Assembly: GCA_015679245.1 (NCBI GenBank)
Contig: CP064953.1
Span: 1,178,001 to 1,242,000, forward strand
From: Actinomycetaceae bacterium zg-1166
GTDB lineage: Bacteria > Actinomycetota > Actinomycetes > Actinomycetales > Actinomycetaceae
DNA: 64,000 nt
Direction of reading: 5' to 3'
Position numbers and translations under genes: made by a program
Notes under the pieces: generated by a model
The model's input: only the letters and a program-made list of their open reading frames with translations
Told to the model about the DNA's origin: nothing
Database searches by the model: none
Shown: positions 55,550 to 63,033 of the stretch, one piece after another
How positions within the stretch are numbered: position 1 is the first letter of the stretch
How the letters are laid out: each line of letters starts with the position of its first letter

Positions 55550-56416
55550 TTAGCTCAACGCTGCGGTGAGCGCAGGGAGTACAGAGTAGAGGTCACCGAC
55601 GATTCCGTAATCAGCTACCTCGAAAATAGGAGCCTTCTCGTCGTCATTAATAGCAACGACGAGTGCGGAATCATTCATACCTGCAGTGTGCTGAACTTGC
55701 CCGGAGATTCCCACTGCCACATAGAGATCAGGGGAAACAACCTGGCCGGAAACACCCACGTAACGGTCACGTGCCAACCAGTTTGTGCCTTCAGCCAGAG
55801 GACGCGAGCAAGCGAGTTCGGCTCCCAGCACCTCACAGAGTGCACGTGCAAGGTTCAGATCACCTTCGTCCTTAAATCCACGGCCAGCAGCGACGATACG
55901 CTTAGCAGCACTGAGGTTAACCTGGGCAACATCCTGGCGCTCAACTGAAGTAACGCTTGCCGCGTATGTCTGCCCAGAAAGGGCAGCACTCTCGGGGCTT
56001 TTTCCTTCGCTCTCAGCGCCACCGTCAAGAATCGCTATCACCGCAGAAGTGAAGGAAACTTCCTCCACAGAGATACCGCCATAGACCGAGAGCTTCGCCT
56101 TACCGGTTCCAATCTCAAGAACTCCCGTGAACACTGGGGCGTTGAGCTTGGCAGCTACGGCACCAGCGAGCACGCGCTCGGCAGGACGGTTAGCAACGAG
56201 CACTACATCTCCAGGGGCTGCTTCCACGCTTTCAGCCACAAGTGGAGCAAGTGCCTCCACTGGAGTATTCTCAGGGCAAGCCACTCGCAGAATTGAATCT
56301 ACGCCACCAATGTGCGCCTCACCGCACACAACGGCCACAACTTCACTACCCACATTGCGAGCAGCTTCGACGAGACTCTGGGCGTGTTCATCTGCGGTAA
56401 TAATCCACGTTCTCAT
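55550..56416 (-). CDS. fixB: FixB, electron transfer flavoprotein alpha subunit
   Basis: FixB is the FAD-carrying ETF subunit. The 288-residue protein has an N-terminal ETF domain (VVAVVCGEAHIGGVDSILRV, PGDVVLVANRPAERVLAGAVAAKLNAPVFTG) and a C-terminal FAD domain with RIVAAGRGFKDEGDL, the ISGQVQHTAGM motif and NDDEKAPIFEVADYGIVGD. It follows fixA by 26 bases. Confidence 0.95.
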   Translation of the reverse strand: MRTWIITADEHAQSLVEAARNVGSEVVAVVCGEAHIGGVDSILRVACPENTPVEALAPLVAESVEAAPGDVVLVANRPAERVLAGAVAAKLNAPVFTGVLEIGTGKAKLSVYGGISVEEVSFTSAVIAILDGGAESEGKSPESAALSGQTYAASVTSVERQDVAQVNLSAAKRIVAAGRGFKDEGDLNLARALCEVLGAELACSRPLAEGTNWLARDRYVGVSGQVVSPDLYVAVGISGQVQHTAGMNDSALVVAINDDEKAPIFEVADYGIVGDLYSVLPALTAALS

Positions 56417-56442
56417 TGTTCTTTCCTTCTCACTCAGGCTTC

Positions 56443-57204
56443 TCAGAGGGCCGCTTCAGCGCGCAGGGCTTCCACGAGGTTGGCAGCGGCATCCTCACCA
56501 GTGAAGATGACGTTCTTTCGGGACTTAGCTTCGGGGCGGGCGCGGCCGGTCACATCGAACTCAACGGGAGCTGCCTCAAGATCGGCAAGGGCAATTACAT
56601 CCACTGGTTTCTTTCCTGCGGCGAGAATGTCTTTCATTGACGGCACCTTCACCTCAACTGCATCCGAGGAAGCGGCCACCACCACTGAACCTTCCACCAC
56701 GACGCGGCGGGTTCCACCGGGAACTACCTGCGTAATTGCCCAGCCCTCGCCTTCGCGCTCGACATTCGTCACCTCTTGGAAGCACGGCCAACCGAGGTAG
56801 CCCGCAACCAGGGCAGACATCATGCGTGCACCAGTGTCTACAGAGGAGTCACCGGTAATGAGAAGATCGCTTCCCTCGATCTTCTTTACAAGTCCAGCCA
56901 CAACCGAAGCAACTTTCGTTTCATTCCAGGTGGAGGTTTCGTCGTCAGCGACGATGACACCACGATCCAAGCCCTTGGACATCGCATTCTTCTTCGCCAT
57001 GGACGAGCCTGCAGCCGATGTACCTACGCTCACGCCCACGAGTTCACTACCTGTGGCATCTGCCACGAGACGACCGAGAGAGATGGCGACAGGGTCATAT
57101 TCACTCACTGCGGGCTTTGCGCGCGACCAATCCACCACGCCATCGGCACCGACACTCGCATCCTGCGGGTTTGCAACGTACTTGTACGCCACAATAACAC
57201 TCAT
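56443..57204 (-). CDS. fixA: FixA, electron transfer flavoprotein beta subunit
   Basis: FixA binds AMP or FAD and forms the ETF with FixB. The product has about 253 residues starting MSVIVAYKYVANPQDASV, collinear with E. coli FixA. It contains YDPVAISLGRLVADATG, LLITGDSSVDTGARMMSALVAGYLGWPCFQEV and the C-terminal VPSMKDILAAGKKPVDV. An in-frame GTG at 57216 would add four residues but sits too close to the AAGG. It is the first gene of fixABCX and divergent from a TetR gene. Confidence 0.94.
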   Translation of the reverse strand: MSVIVAYKYVANPQDASVGADGVVDWSRAKPAVSEYDPVAISLGRLVADATGSELVGVSVGTSAAGSSMAKKNAMSKGLDRGVIVADDETSTWNETKVASVVAGLVKKIEGSDLLITGDSSVDTGARMMSALVAGYLGWPCFQEVTNVEREGEGWAITQVVPGGTRRVVVEGSVVVAASSDAVEVKVPSMKDILAAGKKPVDVIALADLEAAPVEFDVTGRARPEAKSRKNVIFTGEDAAANLVEALRAEAAL

Positions 57205-57259
57205 CAGTTCACTCACTTTCCTTCATTCGACGAAGCACTCTCATGCTTCACCTTCCCTC

Positions 57260-57317
57260 ATACGGGATCGTACCTACGGCGCGTTTCCCGTATATGCGCT
57301 CGATGCAGGCGCATCGA
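57260..57317. promoter_or_regulatory. Two inverted repeats in the fixA-tetR intergenic region
   Basis: ATACGGGA (57260-57267) pairs with TCCCGTAT (57286-57293), and TCGATGC-AGGC-GCATCGA spans 57300-57317. Both lie between fixA and the divergent TetR gene and are candidate operators. Confidence 0.5.
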
Positions 57318-57499
57318 CACGTTTTACTATCCCAGCCAGGTGCTACCATATCTGCTTTGGAATGGCTTCTGCCCGGTCGGCCATGCGGCTTGACCGAAGT
57401 CCTACAATCGTGCCCATCCTCCATGATAGAAGGGAGAGTGTGGGCGTGTACCACCAGATGCTCGGCTGTGTGGTGGTAACACCAATGAAGGAGCGAGGC

Positions 57500-58144
57500 A
57501 TGACATCTCTTCTCACTGAACCGCGCGCTGTGGGGCGCCCTCGCAGTGAAGATGCCGATCTGCGCATACTCAATGCTGCACTCAAACTCTATGGCGAATC
57601 TGGTTGGTCTGGCTTCAATCTCACCCGTGTAGCAAACCTCGCCGGTGTAGGGAAATCGTCGATGTATGCGCGCTGGTCTGAGCGTGAAGATCTCCTTTTC
57701 GATGCCTTCAAGATTCTTATCCCCATGCCAGAGCCTATGGGCGAAACCGTGTGGGATATCCTGACGAACGAAGCCACCTATCGCGTCAAACTTTACCTCG
57801 GCCCTCATGCCACCGCATTGCGTCGCCTCTTCGTGGAAGTGGCGGGAAATGAACCTGTGATTGTCCAGGCCTATGCCAGTCTCTATGTGGAACCAATCGC
57901 CAAAATTAAAGCTCGACTGTGGGAGTTTAAAGAGAACGGATCGCTTCCTTCCTCGGTTTCTGTCACACGCATGGTAGATGCCATTGAAGGTTCTATCCTC
58001 ATGCGAGGATTTTCTATCCCCAGCGAGAATCTTCCCTGCTTCTTCACCGAAATTCCCGAATACGTCGAGTCGCTGGTATTCGATCAGATACGTGCACTCC
58101 CAGAGGAAGCCTCCACGAGGGAAACGGAAGAAAGCGCGGCTTAG
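57500..58144 (+). CDS. TetR-family transcriptional regulator of the cai-fix cluster (putative)
   Basis: The 214-residue protein has the TetR helix-turn-helix (ILNAALKLYGESGWSGFNLTRV then AGVGKSSMYARWSEREDLLFDAF, about 24-70) and a C-terminal ligand domain with no recognisable specificity. ATG 57500 has AAGGAG six bases upstream; the frame extends far upstream but without gene features. It is divergent from fixA and convergent with the MBL gene, lying inside the cluster. An acyl-CoA or betaine ligand is a reasonable guess. Enterobacteria use CaiF, which is unrelated. Confidence 0.85.
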   Translation: MTSLLTEPRAVGRPRSEDADLRILNAALKLYGESGWSGFNLTRVANLAGVGKSSMYARWSEREDLLFDAFKILIPMPEPMGETVWDILTNEATYRVKLYLGPHATALRRLFVEVAGNEPVIVQAYASLYVEPIAKIKARLWEFKENGSLPSSVSVTRMVDAIEGSILMRGFSIPSENLPCFFTEIPEYVESLVFDQIRALPEEASTRETEESAA

Positions 58145-58212
58145 GAGCCTGCCTCCACACACACCTATCCGTGGATTCGAGATCACCAAAGGCAGGCGTG
58201 CGCACGAAAAAT

Positions 58213-58818
58213 CTACATCCACCGCAGCCGCTCCTGTCCGATTGTGGTAGATGAGCCATGCCCCGGATACACCCTCACTTCGTCTGGAAGTGCAAAGAGG
58301 CGTGCAAGTGAAGTGCGCATATCGGCAGAACTTCCGCGCACAAAATCTGTACGCCCCCATCCTCCACGAAAGAGGGTATCGCCAGAAAAGAGGCGCAAGG
58401 TTTCTTCATCGAGAAAACAGAGCGAACCTGGGGTGTGCCCCGCAGTAGCAAGAACCCGCAGGCGTAGATTTCCGTATTCGAGAATATCTCCCTCCCCAAG
58501 CACGTGGGGTATCGCCTCAACGCGGTAATCGCACCCTTCCTCGTCGAAGCCAGAAAGGTGAGGATCGACAATTCCCACCTCGTCTCCCCTACCCACATAC
58601 ACGGGACAGGAGTATTTCTCTACGAGCTCATTAACAGCTCCGATATGATCGCTATGGCAGTGAGTGAGGATAATCCCTAGAACTGAACGCTCCCCTACCC
58701 TCTGGGCGATTCGCGCAGCTTCATCCCCTGGATCGAAGATAAGTAATCCTTGACCTGTGGGAACAAGATAGCAATTTGTCTGATATGAGGAGACAACGAC
58801 GACCTCTATAGTCTTCAT
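58213..58818 (-). CDS. Metallo-beta-lactamase-fold hydrolase (glyoxalase II-like)
   Basis: The 201-residue protein carries the metal-binding HCHSDH motif (H-x-H-x-D-H, about 53-58), AGHTPGS (third His), FSGDTLFRGGWGRTD (bridging Asp) and PGHGSST (last His). This is a full set of glyoxalase II-type ligands, suggesting thioester hydrolysis. Its start overlaps the yaaU-like stop (ATGA), making it the last gene of the caiB operon. A CoA-thioester housekeeping role in the pathway is an inference. Confidence 0.88.
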   Translation of the reverse strand: MKTIEVVVVSSYQTNCYLVPTGQGLLIFDPGDEAARIAQRVGERSVLGIILTHCHSDHIGAVNELVEKYSCPVYVGRGDEVGIVDPHLSGFDEEGCDYRVEAIPHVLGEGDILEYGNLRLRVLATAGHTPGSLCFLDEETLRLFSGDTLFRGGWGRTDFVRGSSADMRTSLARLFALPDEVRVYPGHGSSTTIGQERLRWM

Positions 58819-60206
58819 CCTCTTCCTCGCTTTTTCTTCTTACGGGGTAAGGATTCCACGTTATGCGCGCCACCGCGATGTGAAGATAAGCCTCGAAAAT
58901 CTGGAGTGCCCGTCTGTGCAAGAGTGAGGCCTTTCGTCTCCGGTGCCCACACCAAAGAAACCAGGAATCCCACCATCGTGATTGCCGCTCCTGCAAGCAT
59001 CGTCGGCCCAGTTCCGTGATTGGCAATGAACTGGGGAAGAATATAGATAGAGACAATTGTTCCGATACGCGAGAGAGCCATTGCCACGCCCATTGCTGAA
59101 GCTCGAATATCGGTAGGAAAAAGTTCGTTAGGGTAAAGCCACTCTAAATTCCCCGGTCCTCCTGAAGCGAGGGCATAGATAGCAAAACACGAGATCACCA
59201 GAAGCATCGATGCTCCTGGAACAATGCCCAATACAAGAAGTGGAAGCAGCATGATAAGGAAGCTGACAATGATTAGAGGCCGTCTCCCCACTTTCTCAGC
59301 AAGAAACATCGCGGGGATTGTTCCCATAAGGAAAAAGGTTCCGATGACAATTTCACCTAAGAGAGAACCGTGACCTTCTTCAAGGCCGAAAGCGCCCATG
59401 ATCGTAGGTCCGTAAGTGTAAATGGCAAACATGGGAATCGCTTGGCACAACCAAATTACACCAACAAAGATGACACGCCAGAGGTAGGATCTCTCGAACA
59501 CTTTGGAGAATCGAGTCTTTTCCACCACTTCGTCGTCGAGAATGACATCGTGGCCATAGAGCCGATGCACAATCTCATTAGCTTCGTCTTCGCGCCCCTT
59601 TGAAGAGAGCCATCGTGGAGATTCAGGAATCTCCATCCTGCCAAGGAGAATAACAAGGCAGGGAATGATGGAACTGGCGAGAATCCATCGCCAGCCGTGA
59701 GGAAGATCAAGCATAAAATATCCGACGAGGTAGGCCACATTGGCTCCCACATACCAGATCGCCGCAATGAAACCCATGGAGATAGCACGGTATCGACGTG
59801 GAGTGAATTCCGCGATCATTGAGGTGGCGATGGGATAATCTGCACCGATTGTGAGTCCCACAAGAAGGCGGAGAACGAAGAGCTGCCAAGGCTCCTGAAT
59901 GAGGGCACACCCGAGGGAGAGAGCGATGATAGCGAGAATGTCCAATACGAACATCTTGCGCCTGCCGATGAGATCGGTAAGGTAGCCGCCTAGGAGGGCA
60001 CCGATAAAAAGTCCAACAATGGAGGCTACTCCGATAAGACCGGACCAGTGATCGTTGATCCCGAGTTCTGGTTTCATTGTGATGAGTGCTACGCCGATAA
60101 CACCGAGCACATATCCCTCAAGGAAAGGGCCACCAGCAGAAAAGAGGGTGACCTTCTTGAGGAAGGGTGTCATCGCCACATCGTCAAGTTTCCTTCTCTG
60201 TTCCAT
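58815..60206 (-). CDS. yaaU: YaaU-like MFS transporter
   Basis: The 463-residue protein has twelve predicted helices and MFS loops (GGYLTDLIGRRKM, PESPRWLSSKGRE, PETKGLTLAQT). It matches my memory of E. coli YaaU strongly: GGPFLEGYVL near the start, IGADYPIATSMIAEF, and GGPGNLEWLYPNELFPTDIR. In E. coli yaaU lies directly after fixABCX. ATG 60206 has AAGGAG about six bases upstream. It may import carnitine, crotonobetaine or a related compound; the substrate is unproven. Confidence 0.88.
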   Translation of the reverse strand: MEQRRKLDDVAMTPFLKKVTLFSAGGPFLEGYVLGVIGVALITMKPELGINDHWSGLIGVASIVGLFIGALLGGYLTDLIGRRKMFVLDILAIIALSLGCALIQEPWQLFVLRLLVGLTIGADYPIATSMIAEFTPRRYRAISMGFIAAIWYVGANVAYLVGYFMLDLPHGWRWILASSIIPCLVILLGRMEIPESPRWLSSKGREDEANEIVHRLYGHDVILDDEVVEKTRFSKVFERSYLWRVIFVGVIWLCQAIPMFAIYTYGPTIMGAFGLEEGHGSLLGEIVIGTFFLMGTIPAMFLAEKVGRRPLIIVSFLIMLLPLLVLGIVPGASMLLVISCFAIYALASGGPGNLEWLYPNELFPTDIRASAMGVAMALSRIGTIVSIYILPQFIANHGTGPTMLAGAAITMVGFLVSLVWAPETKGLTLAQTGTPDFRGLSSHRGGAHNVESLPRKKKKRGRG

Positions 60207-60215
60207 GCTTTCTCC

Positions 60216-60304
60216 TTTTCTTCCTCCCCGTTGAGGTACCGTGCTCACGCAATCCACGCACGAGTTCGAGAAGTACTTTTCTTCTTCTCCGTTGAGGTTC
60301 CATG
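60216..60304. repeat. 28-bp direct repeat pair upstream of yaaU
   Basis: TTTTCTTCCTCCCCGTTGAG... (60216-60243) and TTTTCTTCTTCTCCGTTGAG... (60277-60304) match at 24 of 28 positions, 61 bases apart. On the minus strand the first copy supplies the yaaU ribosome site, so the second duplicates a start-site region. Confidence 0.75.
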
Positions 60305-60336
60305 TGGCGCCGACTCACGTGTTCACGCCGGCGCCA
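60305..60336 (-). terminator. Hairpin between the MaoC-type gene and yaaU
   Basis: TGGCGCCG (60305-60312) and CGGCGCCA (60329-60336) form a perfect 8-bp GC-rich stem 12 bases after the hydratase stop, with no T-run. It may reduce yaaU expression or protect the upstream mRNA. Confidence 0.5.
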
Positions 60337-60348
60337 CTGGAATTTGTC

Positions 60349-61224
60349 CTACTTATACTCGATAATTCCCCAGTTCAGATGGGGCTTGGCACCGGTCTCG
60401 GCAGAGTCCGCATCAACGAGGCGGAATCGCAGCTCACCTTCTCCAACCTTCCACAGTTCTGTCCGCACGGTGGTACCTGGGTGAACGGGAGAAGTAATAC
60501 GGGTCTTAAAACGCGTGATCCTCTCTGGCTCTCCTGGCACGAAAGCGTTGATGGCGTGGCGCATCACCACGCCAGCGTAGGAGATAGCGTGAAGAATCGG
60601 GCGAGGTTCACCGTTCTCAGCGGCATACTCCCAGTCAATATGCTGGGGATGGTAGTCACCAGAAAGGCGGTAGATGAGTGCCTGGTTCTCCGGGATACGC
60701 TCATCCACACTTACGTCAGGTTCACGCTCAGGCATCTCGACGATATCTTTAGGTGGCTTCGGACCACCCCAGCCACCGTCATAGATGAGGCAATCCCACG
60801 ACTCGTTAGTGAAAAGGAGGTTGCCATCTGAATCGTAGGTATCACCGATATGTTGGGCGAGAAGGCCACGGCCTTCGCCTCGATCGTAGAGCCCCTCAAG
60901 TTTTACTTTCGTCTCAAGATGATCTGACATTTTGGTAATCGGCTGGTGGAAGGTGATATCGAAACCCCAGTGGAGTGAACCAGCGTAGTTGTATCCGTAA
61001 TCAATGGTGCGTGTGACTTCTGAATCGACAATGAGCATGGCACCGAACATCGGGAGAACTTTGAGATGCGGGTCGCGTTCATCGTGTTCGTTGAGATATT
61101 CAAGGCCATCCTTCCCGTCAATCCCGGCTCCACATCCTAGGGCAAAGAGTTCGAGATCCCGGAAAGTGTAGTCACGAGTAAAAGGCCCAAATGTTTGGCC
61201 TACCATTTCAGTCTTGATCGTCAT
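60349..61224 (-). CDS. MaoC-type (R)-specific enoyl-CoA hydratase
   Basis: The 291-residue protein has two hotdog halves as in enoyl-CoA hydratase 2. The catalytic motif is in YRLSGDYHPQHIDWEYA (Asp and His in GD-x-HP-x-H, about 203-210), followed by PILHAISYAGVVMRHAI. ATG 61224 has AAGGAAAG upstream and overlaps the CaiC-like stop by 17 bases. In E. coli the crotonobetainyl-CoA hydration step uses the crotonase-fold CaiD; here a non-homologous enzyme holds the equivalent place. Confidence 0.85.
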   Translation of the reverse strand: MTIKTEMVGQTFGPFTRDYTFRDLELFALGCGAGIDGKDGLEYLNEHDERDPHLKVLPMFGAMLIVDSEVTRTIDYGYNYAGSLHWGFDITFHQPITKMSDHLETKVKLEGLYDRGEGRGLLAQHIGDTYDSDGNLLFTNESWDCLIYDGGWGGPKPPKDIVEMPEREPDVSVDERIPENQALIYRLSGDYHPQHIDWEYAAENGEPRPILHAISYAGVVMRHAINAFVPGEPERITRFKTRITSPVHPGTTVRTELWKVGEGELRFRLVDADSAETGAKPHLNWGIIEYK

Positions 61225-62824
61225 TGATACTCTTCCTTTCATTGGCGGCAAAAGAGCCGCGAAGGGCACTTTTCACCACTTTTCCGTATTCGCCCAGAGG
61301 GAGTTCCGAGCGAATCTCAAAATATTGAGGAACCTTAAAATACGAGAGATGAGCCTGGGCATATTCGCGAATTTTGGAAATATTCACCCGCTCACCTGCC
61401 TTTGGTACGACGACAGCTTTAATAGCCTCGTCGCGGATATCGTCGGGAATTCCGATCACCGCCGCATCCCCCACACCGGGAGCAGCACGAAGCACACTCT
61501 CAATTTCTGAAGCAGATACGTTTTCTCCTGCCCTTTTAATGAGATCTGCGCGGCGATCGACAAAGTAGATCCATCCCTCCTTCTCATAACCCCAGTCACC
61601 ACTGCGATACCATGACCCCTCAAAGACGGCAGAAGTCGCGGCCTCATCCTTCCAATACCCGGCCATGAGACTCACTCCGATCTCGCCGCGTATCCAGATT
61701 TCTCCACACACACCTTCGGAGCAGGTGTGCCCATCCTCCCCCACAATTTTCACGTCGTAGCCTGGACCTGGTTTTCCAATAGAAGGCCAGTTGCGCACTC
61801 CAGTTGGAGGATCGGTGAGCACACCTACAAGGGATTCTGTGGAACCGTAGTTATTGAGGAGGCGCACACCGAAGCGCTCCTCAAACTCTTCCTTTTCTTT
61901 CTTCGATATCGGGAGGAAGTAGTGAACCTCACGCACCTTGTGTTCTTTTTCTCCTGGACTATAGGGCTGGAGACTGAGAGTGCGCACCACCATTGCCATC
62001 GCTTGAATAAGTGTGGCCTGAGTTTCGCGCACATCTCGCCAAAAGGTTGTGGCAGAGTAACGCCGTAACAGCACGAGGCAAGCTCCAGAGGTAAGAGTGG
62101 GAAGAAGGGCTGAGAGCTGAAGGTTAATGTGGCTAGCCGACATCGCTGAGAGATAACGGTCCTCGCTCTTCATCCCTAGCTCCCACATGACATAGTGGCC
62201 AGAGAAAGCGAAGTTCGCGTGTGTCAGCATGACTCCTTTAGGGCGGGAAGTCGTACCCGAGGTGAACATAATTTCCACAAGGTCACCGGCACTGATATTC
62301 GGCTCTTCAAACTCTGTGCTCGCGCAACTCACAAGCTCCTCGTACGTTAATTCTGAACCTCTAAAAGCACCGTGGTTCTCATACGCAGTACGAATACACA
62401 CAACCATAGGCACAAGCTGTTCTATCTCCTCGACGAGAAGTTCTTCTTCTGCGATAAGAAGTTTCACTTGGCAGGAAGAGAGAATGTAGCAGCATTCGAA
62501 GGATGTAGAGGCAGCGTTGAGAGGAACAAATACTGCACCTAGTTTGGCCACTGCCAAGAGGCATTCCACAAATTCTCTCGAATTGTGTGCGAGAACAGCG
62601 ACACGATCTCCATACTCAATCCCACACGTGCGCAGGGCATTTGCCACACGGTTTGTCCTCTCCTCTAGTTCTTGGTAGTTCAGACATTCGCGAGTGGAGG
62701 TATCTGGATCAACCACGAGCAACGCAGGCGCATGAGGGCGCCCAGCTGCCTGTGCGGCGAGAATCTGGGGAAGTGTGCGCGCAGCCCACATGTGAGTATC
62801 TACGTTCTGTCCATGGCGGTTCAT
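61208..62824 (-). CDS. caiC: CaiC-like acyl-CoA synthetase (carnitine/crotonobetaine-CoA ligase)
   Basis: The 538-residue AMP-forming ligase has the ATP motif FTSGTTSRPKGVMLTH (about 189-204), NNYGSTESLVG, YRSGDWGYEKEGWIYFVDRRADLIKRAGENVSASEIE and a C-terminal KVPQYFEI with a terminal GKVVKSALR lysine. GGAGG lies six bases before ATG 62824. It sits between caiB and the hydratase. Assignment as CaiC rests on this context; by itself it could activate other short-chain acids. Confidence 0.8.
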   Translation of the reverse strand: MNRHGQNVDTHMWAARTLPQILAAQAAGRPHAPALLVVDPDTSTRECLNYQELEERTNRVANALRTCGIEYGDRVAVLAHNSREFVECLLAVAKLGAVFVPLNAASTSFECCYILSSCQVKLLIAEEELLVEEIEQLVPMVVCIRTAYENHGAFRGSELTYEELVSCASTEFEEPNISAGDLVEIMFTSGTTSRPKGVMLTHANFAFSGHYVMWELGMKSEDRYLSAMSASHINLQLSALLPTLTSGACLVLLRRYSATTFWRDVRETQATLIQAMAMVVRTLSLQPYSPGEKEHKVREVHYFLPISKKEKEEFEERFGVRLLNNYGSTESLVGVLTDPPTGVRNWPSIGKPGPGYDVKIVGEDGHTCSEGVCGEIWIRGEIGVSLMAGYWKDEAATSAVFEGSWYRSGDWGYEKEGWIYFVDRRADLIKRAGENVSASEIESVLRAAPGVGDAAVIGIPDDIRDEAIKAVVVPKAGERVNISKIREYAQAHLSYFKVPQYFEIRSELPLGEYGKVVKSALRGSFAANERKSINDDQD

Positions 62825-62938
62825 TCTTTCCTCCTCTCTTCACTCGTCTTTTCATTTCTGCGAACCTGCGAAGTACAAGGTCAATGGCATCTGAATGTTC
62901 TTGCGTAGGAGCATCTGATGCGTGAACGCACGGTAGGC

Positions 62939-62982
62939 GGCTTTCGTCGGCAGTGATGCTTTCATTCACCTCGACGAAAGCC
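62939..62982 (-). terminator. Hairpin between caiB and caiC-like gene
   Basis: GGCTTTCGTCG (62939-62949) and CGACGAAAGCC (62972-62982) form a perfect 11-bp stem in the 209-base caiB-caiC spacer. It may be a partial terminator or an mRNA-stabilising element. Confidence 0.5.
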
Positions 62983-63033
62983 TCCACCTACACGTGCGCG
63001 ACCGTATGGTAGTAGCTCAGTTTCGCGGACACA

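Noticed and set aside
53960-57204. fixABCX read as nitrogen-fixation genes
   Set aside because: No nif genes are nearby, and the neighbouring caiB, ligase and yaaU-like genes point to the carnitine-linked type.
56822-57499. Long upstream extension of the TetR frame, antisense to fixA
   Set aside because: Residues before 57500 have no TetR similarity, and a strong AAGGAG site selects ATG 57500.
57248-58360. 370-codon minus-strand frame opposite the TetR gene
   Set aside because: It is the reverse reading of tetR with high Arg, Cys and His and no motifs.
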